Position numbers and translations under genes: made by a program. A DNA stretch of 23,467 nucleotides, taken from Thermoplasmata archaeon. Its GTDB lineage: Archaea; Thermoplasmatota; Thermoplasmata; Thermoplasmatales; Thermoplasmataceae. The DNA lies in contig JAJZXT010000193.1 in the NCBI GenBank assembly GCA_021806355.1, positions 1 through 23,467 of the forward strand, written 5' to 3'. The notes under the pieces are model-generated. The model saw only the letters and a list, made by a program, of their open reading frames with translations. It did not search any database and was not told the DNA's origin. Below are positions 14,721 to 22,193 of this stretch, one piece after another. Position 1 is the first letter of the stretch. Every line of letters begins with the position of its first letter.

Positions 14721-14958
14721 TTGTATGGGCTCAGGGTCAACAATGTGAGGAGAGGAAAATCTGTTCTGAAATATACCCAGATTGTTGAGGGCTATGTGGA
14801 AGATGGAAAAAAGAAGACAACGAAAGTGAAGCTTTTTGGAGGAGTTCACACAGAAGAAGACCTATATGAATAGAAAACTCTTTGCGCTTGAAAACCCAAG
14901 GATGCATGTTGAAAACTTGAGTTTCAAGACGAGTGGACACGAGGTTAGCATAAACTAA
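14721..14958 (+). pseudogene. Decayed IS1634/IS4-like transposase remnant
   Basis: A frame from TTG 14721 (or GTG 14745) reads LYGLRVNNVRRGKSVLKY, then TQIVEGYVEDGKKKTTKVKL and ends at TAG 14871. The pattern x-LRV-x-x-V-x-R-G-K-x-x-x-Y-x-Q-IVE-x-Y is the typical opening of IS1634-type transposases. A second frame, shifted by one, continues from ATG 14866 to TAA 14958 (RKLFALENPRMHVENLS...) and may be the residue of the C-terminus. The catalytic core is missing, so the gene has lost about nine tenths of its normal length and is dead. Functional assignment is from remembered family patterns. Confidence 0.55.
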
Positions 14959-15005
14959 TCTATTTCTGCCGCCATAAGACGAAATTTAATCTTCATTATC
15001 GACAA

Positions 15006-15014
15006 TATTTATAT
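15006..15014 (+). promoter_or_regulatory. TATA box of the nucleotidyltransferase gene
   Basis: TATTTATAT is centred 25 nt before ATG 15035, giving a predicted leaderless mRNA. Nothing else is visible between 14959 and this site. Confidence 0.6.
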
Positions 15015-15034
15015 CTCCCACCGATACACTCACA

Positions 15035-15979
15035 ATGATAGGAGCAATATTATCCGGTGGCTATGGCAAGAGATTGAAACCGATCACTGATGAAATTCCA
15101 AAGTCACTCATTGAAATAAAAGAGAAATATACCATTATGGACAGGCAAATATATGATTTTCAGAACGCCGGCATAAAGGAAATATACATTCTTTCAGGCC
15201 ATTTGGGCGAAAAAATAGAAGAGAGGTATGGAAAGGAGCATATGGGAATGAACTTCCATTACCTGAAAGAAGAAAAACCCATGGGGACCTTATACTCCGT
15301 AAGGAATCTAATGAACAATTGCCCCGGCCAGGATATCGTTTTGAGAAATGGAGATACCATAACTGACCTCAACTTTGGGGAATTTATCAGATTCTCGGAA
15401 AATTCACCGTTCAAGATGGTAATGTTCATTTACAGGATGAAGAGTCCATTCGGCATCGTAGAAACGCTTGGGGATCAGGTCACTAGCTTCAAGGAAAAGC
15501 CGTTTCTGAATTATTTCATTAATGCGGGAGTGTATTTTATTAAATCTTCTGCCAAGGATATTTTCTTCGCAGATTATCTTAACAAGGACATCGAGACGAC
15601 CGTTTTTCCAGAGCTTGCCAGAAGGAAGATGATAGGTGCGTACAAGGAAGATACATTCTGGATGGGGATCGACAGCGAAAAAGATCTTGAAACTGTAAGG
15701 AACCAGTATTCAGGCAGGGTTGACTTTCCATGGGGATATATGAGGAGCACGTTCACCGGCAAGGACATTTCACTTGTCACTTACCACCTGAAGGAAAATT
15801 CAAAAATGTCCCTGGACCTCAGAAATGGAAGCGTTATCAGGTTCGTTGAGGGCGAGGGCATGATTCATTCGGGAAAAGATGTCAAATATGGAAAGGACAC
15901 TGTTTTTGACAAACCCGGTAAAATTGACATAACCTGCCATAAATCTACTGAATTCGAAATGATAACTTCATCAAAATAA
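15035..15979 (+). CDS. Sugar-phosphate nucleotidyltransferase with C-terminal beta (cupin-like) extension
   Basis: The 314-residue protein has the nucleotide-binding GGYGKRLKPIT (8-18; the usual threonine after the second glycine is lysine), PKSL (22-25), the metal-binding aspartate in RNGDTITD (D107), FKEKP (152-156) and WMGIDS (209-214). This is the Rossmann-like domain that makes NDP-sugars (glucose, mannose or similar) for glycans. Residues from about 235 to 314 do not form the left-handed beta helix of GlmU/GlgC enzymes; short beta strands around RFVEGEGMIHSG resemble a small cupin-like fold, as in some mannose-1-phosphate guanylyltransferases. Substrate cannot be fixed from sequence. 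Its end overlaps the convergent acetyltransferase gene by 9 nt. Confidence 0.8.
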   Translation: MIGAILSGGYGKRLKPITDEIPKSLIEIKEKYTIMDRQIYDFQNAGIKEIYILSGHLGEKIEERYGKEHMGMNFHYLKEEKPMGTLYSVRNLMNNCPGQDIVLRNGDTITDLNFGEFIRFSENSPFKMVMFIYRMKSPFGIVETLGDQVTSFKEKPFLNYFINAGVYFIKSSAKDIFFADYLNKDIETTVFPELARRKMIGAYKEDTFWMGIDSEKDLETVRNQYSGRVDFPWGYMRSTFTGKDISLVTYHLKENSKMSLDLRNGSVIRFVEGEGMIHSGKDVKYGKDTVFDKPGKIDITCHKSTEFEMITSSK

Positions 15980-16432
15980 TGGTTTCCACATCACATAGGC
16001 ATCGGAACCATCACTGTAATATGATTGAAGTGTTGATGTTATTGAATATCCCAGGCGCTTGTAGAACTTTATTCCAAGAACATTATCGGTTCTAACCTCA
16101 AGCCTCACGCTGAGTATTCCCGAATATCTGCATTTTTCCTCAAATTTATTCATAAGTTCAAAACCTATCCCAAGATTCCTGTATTTTTCCCTGGTCGCAA
16201 GCAGGAGAACCCTTGCATCATGGATTGTCTTCCTGCTTCCTGCAAGAAATCCAATCACTTTGTTTCCGGATGTAAAGACGAAAAACCCTTCATGCCATGT
16301 CAGGAATATTTCATAAACCACGCTTTTTGAATATGTTTCTGATAGAGATGTGCTGCATATTTCCATTACATCATCTATATCGAGGGGGTCAAAATGCCTT
16401 ATCCCTCCATATTCAAATGTGGTCATGGCCAT
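15971..16432 (-). CDS. GNAT-family N-acetyltransferase, RimI/Ard1-like
   Basis: The 153-residue protein has the acetyl-CoA pyrophosphate-binding loop REKYRNLGIG (81-90, R/Q-x-x-G-x-G), the strand LSVRLEVRTDN with N117, and FYKRLGY with Y124, typical of RimI/Ard1 enzymes that acetylate protein N-termini. The substrate could also be a small molecule. ATG 16432 lies about 26 nt from the TATA-like TTATTTATT (minus strand, 16454-16462), so the mRNA is probably leaderless. A second methionine at residue 3 is an alternative. Confidence 0.85.
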   Translation of the reverse strand: MAMTTFEYGGIRHFDPLDIDDVMEICSTSLSETYSKSVVYEIFLTWHEGFFVFTSGNKVIGFLAGSRKTIHDARVLLLATREKYRNLGIGFELMNKFEEKCRYSGILSVRLEVRTDNVLGIKFYKRLGYSITSTLQSYYSDGSDAYVMWKPLF

Positions 16433-16477
16433 GAACTGAATAATTTTTTAACGAATAAATAATTTTGCTCTACCGCT

Positions 16478-16493
16478 TCGCTAACAATAGCGA
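16478..16493 (-). other. Stem-loop downstream of the ClC gene
   Basis: TCGCTA-ACAA-TAGCGA (plus strand) is a perfect 6-bp stem about 85 nt after the ClC stop in the direction of transcription. It could help end or protect that mRNA; it has no adjoining T run on the transcribed strand. Confidence 0.25.
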
Positions 16494-16576
16494 TCTATAT
16501 TTTCCCTTGCTGACATAAACGATAATTCACAGTATTTTGGTGCCAAATAGTTGATCTCGCCGTCGTATCCACAATG

Positions 16577-18400
16577 TTATTCCTTTTGCATACTTTTTAT
16601 TCGTCTTATCTCCCGGTTATATGCATCAGCAATTTCAGTAAACCCTATGGTTCCAAGAATAATGCCCTGATCATTATCTTCAACCACTGCAAGTTTTCCA
16701 CTTGGATCTCTTGTCAGGATATTTAGTGCATCCAGAATGTTTTTTCCCTTCCCTATTTTCGGAATATCCGGTGACATCACAGTGGAAACCGCCTCGTTGA
16801 GATCTCCATTCAAATCTATATTTTCTATGGAAAGATATCCAACCAGCCTGTCGTTTTCCATGATCATTATAGATTTCGTTTTGCTCTCCCTGACCTTGCT
16901 TATTGCCTCCCTTATTGAAGTGCTGCTTGGAATCCAGATAAAATCCCTCTTCATTGCGTCGAAAACAGAAATCTTATCCATTATTGGATTCTCATATTCA
17001 TAACTGTGAGCTGGGGAATCTCTTCTAGTATTAACCTGTGATCTGTAAATCGAATACTTGTTTCCCGATATGAAATAACTTACAGTAGTGGCGAGCATCA
17101 ACGGGATAAACAGTGCATAGGAGCCTGTCATTTCAGTGCCCATGATTATTATTGCTATTGGTGCCTTTGATATCCCACCGAAAAAGGCAATCATGGCAAC
17201 GATGATGAATTCTGCAAAGTTCAGGAATGAAAAGTATGGAAGCAATGCGTGAAACGGCACATATATTGCCATTCCCAGGAATGCTCCGGAAACTATTCCC
17301 GGTGCAAAGACACCTCCTGAACCTCCAGAACCAATGGTTAGTGAAGTTGCCACAATCTTGAGTACGAAAATGAGAATGAAGAACAGGAAGAGATATACCC
17401 AGAAACCTGAATAGAACAGGGAAAAGTTCTCATCAAGCAGTTGTTGAACCCATCCATATCCCAGTCCGATGACTTCCGGAAATTGCATTGCAATGAGACC
17501 CATAAGCAGGGCACCGATTGCAGGTTTTACCATCCTTGGAATCTTCTTTCTTCTTGAGAAAAATCCCTGAATACCGTAGAAACTCTTGACGTAGAATATT
17601 CCACCTAATCCAGTTCCAATCCCAATAATAAAGTATGCCAGAAGGGCGATAGGGTGGAAGAAACCGATCGTGGTGGTTATAGGAATGTCAAAAATTGTTT
17701 TGTATCCAACAAAATAACCAAATATTGAATAACCTACCACAGAGGCTATAATCGCTGGAATAAGTGCTTCAACCTCGAAGTCCCTCTTATAAAGAATTTC
17801 CGTGCTCAGGATTGCCCCACCCAGAGGAGCCAGGAAGATGCTCCCAATTCCTGCCCCTATTCCGGCTGCCACTGCTATTCTTCTATCTTTATCGCTGAGC
17901 TTGAATATGTCGGAAATCATTGAGCCAAACCCAGCGGCTATCTGGGCGGTTGGACCTTCCCTGCCGGCACTTCCTCCTGAACCAATGGTAATGGCAGAGG
18001 CTACCGTCTTCACAAGTGGTATTCTTTTTCTGATTCTCCCCTCTTTGTTGTGAAAAGCATCTATTGCGGCATCTGTACCATGCCCTTCAGCTTCCGGGGC
18101 GAATTTATAAACAATAAAACCGGAAAGTATCCCGCCTATTACGATTGATACGGGTATCATATAAAATTTGTAGTTGGTTGGAAATGAATATAAGGATGTT
18201 CCTGAAATTATACCGGACCTTGGGAGGGTGAAACCGGTAAGATTTTGGAAAAGGTAGAATGTTATGAGATTTATTGCCGTATAAAATACCAATGCCCCAA
18301 AGCCCGCTACAATGCCGATTATTATCCCAATGAGAGCCCATTTGCCAGCAGTGGTGGAAAGAATCCTGCTTAGAATTTCTCGCAATATAGCGAATTTCAA
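16577..18400 (-). CDS. ClC-family chloride transporter with C-terminal CBS domain pair
   Basis: The 607-residue membrane protein carries the ClC signatures GSGGSAGREGP (140-150) with the gating glutamate at E148, and GSGGSGGVFAPG (357-368). About 450 residues of membrane domain are followed by two CBS domains (roughly 475-535 and 540-600) that bind adenine nucleotides in the family. The position of the internal proton glutamate of E. coli ClC-ec1 (E203) appears to be isoleucine here (LSTEILYKR), so proton coupling may differ. The gene probably moves chloride or another anion, relevant to charge balance in an acidophile. It starts at TTG 18400; the next in-frame ATG would cut off two helices. 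It is divergent from xerA. Confidence 0.92.
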   Translation of the reverse strand: MKFAILREILSRILSTTAGKWALIGIIIGIVAGFGALVFYTAINLITFYLFQNLTGFTLPRSGIISGTSLYSFPTNYKFYMIPVSIVIGGILSGFIVYKFAPEAEGHGTDAAIDAFHNKEGRIRKRIPLVKTVASAITIGSGGSAGREGPTAQIAAGFGSMISDIFKLSDKDRRIAVAAGIGAGIGSIFLAPLGGAILSTEILYKRDFEVEALIPAIIASVVGYSIFGYFVGYKTIFDIPITTTIGFFHPIALLAYFIIGIGTGLGGIFYVKSFYGIQGFFSRRKKIPRMVKPAIGALLMGLIAMQFPEVIGLGYGWVQQLLDENFSLFYSGFWVYLFLFFILIFVLKIVATSLTIGSGGSGGVFAPGIVSGAFLGMAIYVPFHALLPYFSFLNFAEFIIVAMIAFFGGISKAPIAIIIMGTEMTGSYALFIPLMLATTVSYFISGNKYSIYRSQVNTRRDSPAHSYEYENPIMDKISVFDAMKRDFIWIPSSTSIREAISKVRESKTKSIMIMENDRLVGYLSIENIDLNGDLNEAVSTVMSPDIPKIGKGKNILDALNILTRDPSGKLAVVEDNDQGIILGTIGFTEIADAYNREIRRIKSMQKE

Positions 18401-18615
18401 TTTTTTCTTTTAGTGATAATTGAAGGCTATTAATTCTTATCCCTATTCAAATTATAATTCTGCCCCTGAGGCATAGAGCCTATTGTCTCATAACTATTGA
18501 ATGAGAAGTTGACATATGTCCCGGATGGTTTCCTGAAGAATTTTATGGAGATAATTGATTAATGTCGTTATTCAGAGATGTATTTGACTATATTTTGCGT
18601 CTGTTTTGGGAAAAC

Positions 18616-18624
18616 TATTATATC
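18616..18624 (+). promoter_or_regulatory. TATA box of xerA
   Basis: TATTATATC lies about 30 nt before ATG 18652. It falls inside the longer open frame from 18562, which argues that the shorter start is the real one. Confidence 0.5.
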
Positions 18625-18651
18625 TATTTCCCTATTGATATAAATTATCAA

Positions 18652-19500
18652 ATGAATGAAAGTGTTGAAGAGCAGATTGACAGGTTCAAGAAGAACATGA
18701 TAGGTGAAAGACGAAGCCCTTATACTGTTAAGGAATACTCCTTTCTTTCTGGAATATTTCTGAACTTCATAAAAAAGGATTTAGAGCAATGCACACTGTC
18801 GGACATAGAGAACTTCAAACTTTTCCTCGCAGTCGAAAAAAAGTATTCGAAATCCTCTCAATATCTGGCAATAAAGGCTGTGAAGCACCTTTTTAAGTCA
18901 AGGAACATAAAGGCACCCGAAAATCTTATCGCGCCAAGACGATCTACAAAAATGCCTGTATACCTGAGCCAGAGTGAAATGGAAAGGCTTGTAAATGCTT
19001 CAAAAGCTGATATCCGGCATAATGCTATCATTGTACTTCTTTTGTACACAGGAATGCGGGTTGGCGAACTTTGTGGCCTTAAAACAGAGGATATAGACCT
19101 CCCTGAATGCCTTATACGGGTACGATCCGGAAAAGGGGATAAAGACAGGATAGTCCTGATGCCACCCGAGTGTTCTTCCGTACTTTCACAGCTCTATGAA
19201 AGCAAGGTAAAAACGGGAAACTACTCAGAATATTTCTTTGGAACTAAAAGAGGGAAGATTCATCCAACGACCGTAGAGAGAATTGTGAGAAAGAATTCAC
19301 TCAAGTGTGGAATTGAAAGGAAGGTTACTCCACATACGCTGAGGCATACATTTGCAACAACTGTTCTAAAAAATGGAGGAGATATAAGGTTCATCCAGCA
19401 GATTCTTGGACACGCTAGCATTGCTACCACACAGATTTATACCCATATTGATAGTTCAACACTAAGGGATATGTATGCAAAATACAGGCCAAAAATTTGA
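18652..19500 (+). CDS. xerA: Tyrosine recombinase XerA
   Basis: From ATG 18652 the protein has 282 residues, the size of archaeal XerA. All catalytic residues of tyrosine recombinases are visible: R136 (TGMRVGEL), K161 (SGKGDKDR), H228 and R231 (TPHTLRHTF), H254 (LGHASIATT) and the nucleophile Y263 (QIYTH). A SAM-like core-binding domain precedes them. Such lone XerA proteins resolve chromosome dimers at a dif site. The frame extends to ATG 18562, but those 30 residues (rich in Phe, Tyr, Trp) do not look like the family and contain the promoter. No att sites or integrated element border it, so a housekeeping role is more likely than phage integration. Confidence 0.9.
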   Translation: MNESVEEQIDRFKKNMIGERRSPYTVKEYSFLSGIFLNFIKKDLEQCTLSDIENFKLFLAVEKKYSKSSQYLAIKAVKHLFKSRNIKAPENLIAPRRSTKMPVYLSQSEMERLVNASKADIRHNAIIVLLLYTGMRVGELCGLKTEDIDLPECLIRVRSGKGDKDRIVLMPPECSSVLSQLYESKVKTGNYSEYFFGTKRGKIHPTTVERIVRKNSLKCGIERKVTPHTLRHTFATTVLKNGGDIRFIQQILGHASIATTQIYTHIDSSTLRDMYAKYRPKI

Positions 19501-19610
19501 TAGCCAAACTTAGGTGGATTCCCTTTCATCCTTTCCCTGGATGTCTTCAATTTTGAGTGCTCCAAGGAGAGTTTTCTGCCTTCAAATATCAAATTTACAA
19601 AAGAAAAAAA

Positions 19611-20678
19611 TCAATTCTTTCTTGTAACCAGATAATCAGAAAGCCAGATGAGAAATTCTTTTGTCTGTGGATCACCCTTAATTGATCTTGCATAATCCTT
19701 CCCCGATGAAATGAATTTTCCAATGAGCTTTCTTGAATAGTCATAAGAACCAGTTTTCTCTACGATCTTCTTGATTCTTTCAAATTCATCATCACTCACA
19801 TTTCCGCGCTTCAAGATCTCGTTTATAAATTGTGACTCCTCATTCGTGCCATATTCCATCGCCTTTATCATGAGAAGTGTTTGCTTCCCTTCGTTCACAT
19901 CACTCTTAACAGGCTTGCCTATCTCCTCCTCCTTTCCGAAGAGTCCTATTATGTCGTCGTGAAGCTGGAAAGCGAGACCGGTCAAGCACCCGTATGCACT
20001 CAGTGCTGATGTGGATCCCCTGTAACCAGCCAGTGCAGCCCCAAGGAGAAGTGGCCCTTCCAGGGTATATTTTGCAGTCTTCCATAAATGGAGACGAATC
20101 AGATCATTCATCTTCAGTTTCATTCCTGCTGTCGTCATCATGTCCATTCCTTCGCCATATCCTGTAATTTTGGTTATCGAGATTAATTCCCTTAAGGCCC
20201 TATTTTTTATGCTGTCCTCAAAAGAGGTTTCATTCAGTGCCTCGTAGGCATAGGTCATTGCAAGATCTCCCGCAACTATTGCTATATTCTCTCCCATTCT
20301 CCTTGACTCTCTCATTCCCTCGTAATCCTTCTCCAAAACTTTATGGAGGGAAGGCTTGCCCCTTCTCAAATCACTCTGATCCATTATATCATCATGAATA
20401 AGAAAGAAAGATTGTGTCAACTCAATGGATATTGCAGCTTTGTATACTTCTGGATCAGGAGACTTAAAGAGATTGTGCCCACAAACCACGAGGATTGGCC
20501 TGACTCTTTTCCCACCTTGGACAGTATATTCTGAAATCTTGCCGAGTAACCTCCTGATACTTGAATCACTGATTTCGTTTATCCTTCTCTTGAAAAAATC
20601 AACCAGTTCTGCGTTAATATTTTTTCTTGTTTCTGTTATGAATTCATCTGGATTCATTAATATGCCGTCCTGATCCAT
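19611..20678 (-). CDS. Short-chain polyprenyl diphosphate synthase (GGPP/FPP synthase)
   Basis: The protein makes C15 or C20 isoprenyl diphosphate from IPP and allylic primers for archaeal lipids. With the start used here (ATG 20678, 355 residues) the first aspartate motif DDIMD is at 96-100 with RR at 105-106, GGKRVRP at 55-61, and the second motif FQLHDDIIG at 237-245. Residues five and four before the first motif are both phenylalanine (SFFLIHDD). Archaeal GGPP synthases usually have an aromatic residue only at minus five, while animal FPP synthases have two, so product length is uncertain. ATG 20678 lies 27 nt from the TATA-like box; ATG 20693 would add five residues. Confidence 0.9.
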   Translation of the reverse strand: MDQDGILMNPDEFITETRKNINAELVDFFKRRINEISDSSIRRLLGKISEYTVQGGKRVRPILVVCGHNLFKSPDPEVYKAAISIELTQSFFLIHDDIMDQSDLRRGKPSLHKVLEKDYEGMRESRRMGENIAIVAGDLAMTYAYEALNETSFEDSIKNRALRELISITKITGYGEGMDMMTTAGMKLKMNDLIRLHLWKTAKYTLEGPLLLGAALAGYRGSTSALSAYGCLTGLAFQLHDDIIGLFGKEEEIGKPVKSDVNEGKQTLLMIKAMEYGTNEESQFINEILKRGNVSDDEFERIKKIVEKTGSYDYSRKLIGKFISSGKDYARSIKGDPQTKEFLIWLSDYLVTRKN

Positions 20679-20700
20679 ATGAAATAGAATCATTAAAGCA

Positions 20701-20708
20701 TATTTATC
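20701..20708 (-). promoter_or_regulatory. TATA box of the prenyl synthase gene
   Basis: On the minus strand GATAAATA is centred 27 nt upstream of ATG 20678. The divergent RNase HII gene probably uses ATTAAAG (20692-20698), about 27 nt before ATG 20722, so the two promoters overlap. Confidence 0.5.
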
Positions 20709-20721
20709 AATTTACGTATTC

Positions 20722-21369
20722 ATGGCGAACCTCCCTGAAAACGTAAGGCATCTTTGTGGCATTGACGAAGCGGGAAGGGGACCTGTTTTTGGGCCGATGG
20801 TAATCTCAATGGTTTGCGGTGACATCGATAAGATTATGAAATCAGGAGCAAGGGATTCGAAGGAGATGTCCCAAGCTGCAAGGGAAAGGGCATACGAGAA
20901 AATAATGGAAGAAGCAGAATCCGTAAAATTTGAAATTATCAATAGCAGTGAGATTAACACCCTGATGGAATCAATGACCCTCAATGAGATTGAAGGAAAA
21001 TATGTTCTCAAGTTGATAAAGAATACAACATATCCAGTTATTGTAGATTCCTTTGACGTTAATTCAGAGCGCTGCTCGAAGAACCTTTCAGAAATGAGCG
21101 GGAAATTTGTCATTTGCAGGCATAAAGCCGATAGAGACTATTCCATTGTTTCTGCAGCATCTGTTGTGGCAAAGGTGATCAGGGAAAGGGAGATGGACAA
21201 GATCAGAGAAATATTCCCGGGGATAGGATCCGGCTACCCTTCAGATCCGTACACAATAAGATTCCTAAAATCATCCTTTGAAAAGAACATTGATATTGGA
21301 GACATAGTGAGAACTAAATGGAAAACATATACCAACGCAGCAGGTGAGTTCAGGCAAAAAAAGTTGTGA
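20722..21369 (+). CDS. rnhB: Ribonuclease HII
   Basis: The 215-residue enzyme cleaves RNA in RNA-DNA hybrids and at single ribonucleotides. The four acidic active-site residues are visible: D15 and E16 in GIDEAGRGP, D109 in VIVDSF, and D137 in HKADRDY. The VSAASVVAKVIRERE helix (143-157) and the GSGYPSDP loop (169-176) are standard for the archaeal family. Length is normal. It is divergent from the prenyl synthase with only 43 nt between starts. Confidence 0.95.
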   Translation: MANLPENVRHLCGIDEAGRGPVFGPMVISMVCGDIDKIMKSGARDSKEMSQAARERAYEKIMEEAESVKFEIINSSEINTLMESMTLNEIEGKYVLKLIKNTTYPVIVDSFDVNSERCSKNLSEMSGKFVICRHKADRDYSIVSAASVVAKVIREREMDKIREIFPGIGSGYPSDPYTIRFLKSSFEKNIDIGDIVRTKWKTYTNAAGEFRQKKL

Positions 21370-21474
21370 CCCTCTGGATAAAGGTTTCACGAATTATTTG
21401 CGCAATTTTGAAATGAAATGGTTTTTTCCCCTCAGTTACAATAAGTTAATGTATTTTAGGATATTCTTGATTTT

Positions 21475-22170
21475 GTGCCACAAGATGAATTAGGTAGGGA
21501 CCAGGCAGAGATTGCTGATGATTACAATGAGAGAGGAGTTTCGTTTTTCAATCTGAACAAATATCCTGATGCAATTAAGGAGTTTACTCGAGCAATAAAA
21601 ATATTGCCAAATGATCCTGATTATTACTTCAACAGGGGATTGTCTTATTATTCAATGAGGATGTATGAACCTGCTGTGAAGGATTTCAGGAAATCTATAG
21701 AGTTGTACCCGGAACACGCCGATTACTACAATGCAGCCGGTGCTGCCCTGGAAGATTCCGGAAACCTTGACGCTGCACTTGAACTTTTCACGCAGGCCAT
21801 AAAGGTTGAGGGTGATATACCTGATTATTACTATAACAGGGGAAACGTTCTTTGGAAATTGAAAAGGCTTGATGAGGCTCTCACTGATTATACAGAGGCT
21901 GTAAGGTTGAACAGCATGGATCAGATCTTCGTTTACAGAAGGTATGAACTGCTTATGGAAATGGGCAGGAAAGAGCAAGCTCTAAAGGACATAGAAACTG
22001 CTATATCATTGGTGCCAGAGAATTTTAATTACCACCTCATAAAGGCAGAAACCCTTGCAAAGTTGGGAAGGAAAAGAGAAGCGCTTGAAGCCTTTGAAGA
22101 GGCATCAAAATATATCTCACAACCTGAACTTATAGAGGAAAAGAGAAAGGAACTTGAAAAACTTCTTTGA
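21475..22170 (+). CDS. Tetratricopeptide repeat (TPR) protein
   Basis: The 231-residue soluble protein is almost wholly TPR repeats: about six 34-residue units starting near residues 15, 49, 83, 117, 151 and 185, with repeated consensus such as YYNRGNVLWKLKRLDEALTDY. The repeats form a superhelix that binds partner proteins; the partner is unknown. The GTG start at 21475 is about 27 nt downstream of TTAATGTA (21446-21453). The stop is closely followed by the ribosome site of the XPD gene, so it is probably co-transcribed with that helicase. Confidence 0.88.
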   Translation: MPQDELGRDQAEIADDYNERGVSFFNLNKYPDAIKEFTRAIKILPNDPDYYFNRGLSYYSMRMYEPAVKDFRKSIELYPEHADYYNAAGAALEDSGNLDAALELFTQAIKVEGDIPDYYYNRGNVLWKLKRLDEALTDYTEAVRLNSMDQIFVYRRYELLMEMGRKEQALKDIETAISLVPENFNYHLIKAETLAKLGRKREALEAFEEASKYISQPELIEEKRKELEKLL

Positions 22171-22174
22171 TAAA

Positions 22175-22180
22175 GGAGGG
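22175..22180 (+). promoter_or_regulatory. Ribosome binding site of the XPD gene
   Basis: GGAGGG lies 5 nt after the TPR stop and 13 nt before TTG 22194. The ATG at 22181 and 22189 both hit a stop within four codons, so the site supports the TTG, though the spacing is long. Confidence 0.45.
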
Positions 22181-22193
22181 ATGGGTAAATGAA

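Noticed and set aside
18401..18561. Possible dif or attachment site beside xerA
   Set aside because: I looked for two inverted 11-bp arms around a 6-bp spacer; only a 10-bp palindrome GACATATGTC is visible, too little to call a dif site.
18562..18651. 30-residue N-terminal extension of XerA
   Set aside because: It is aromatic-rich, unlike the family, and contains the TATA-like box for ATG 18652.
19501..19610. Small gene or RNA between xerA and the prenyl synthase
   Set aside because: No frame with a plausible start, no stable hairpin and no tRNA-like fold were seen.
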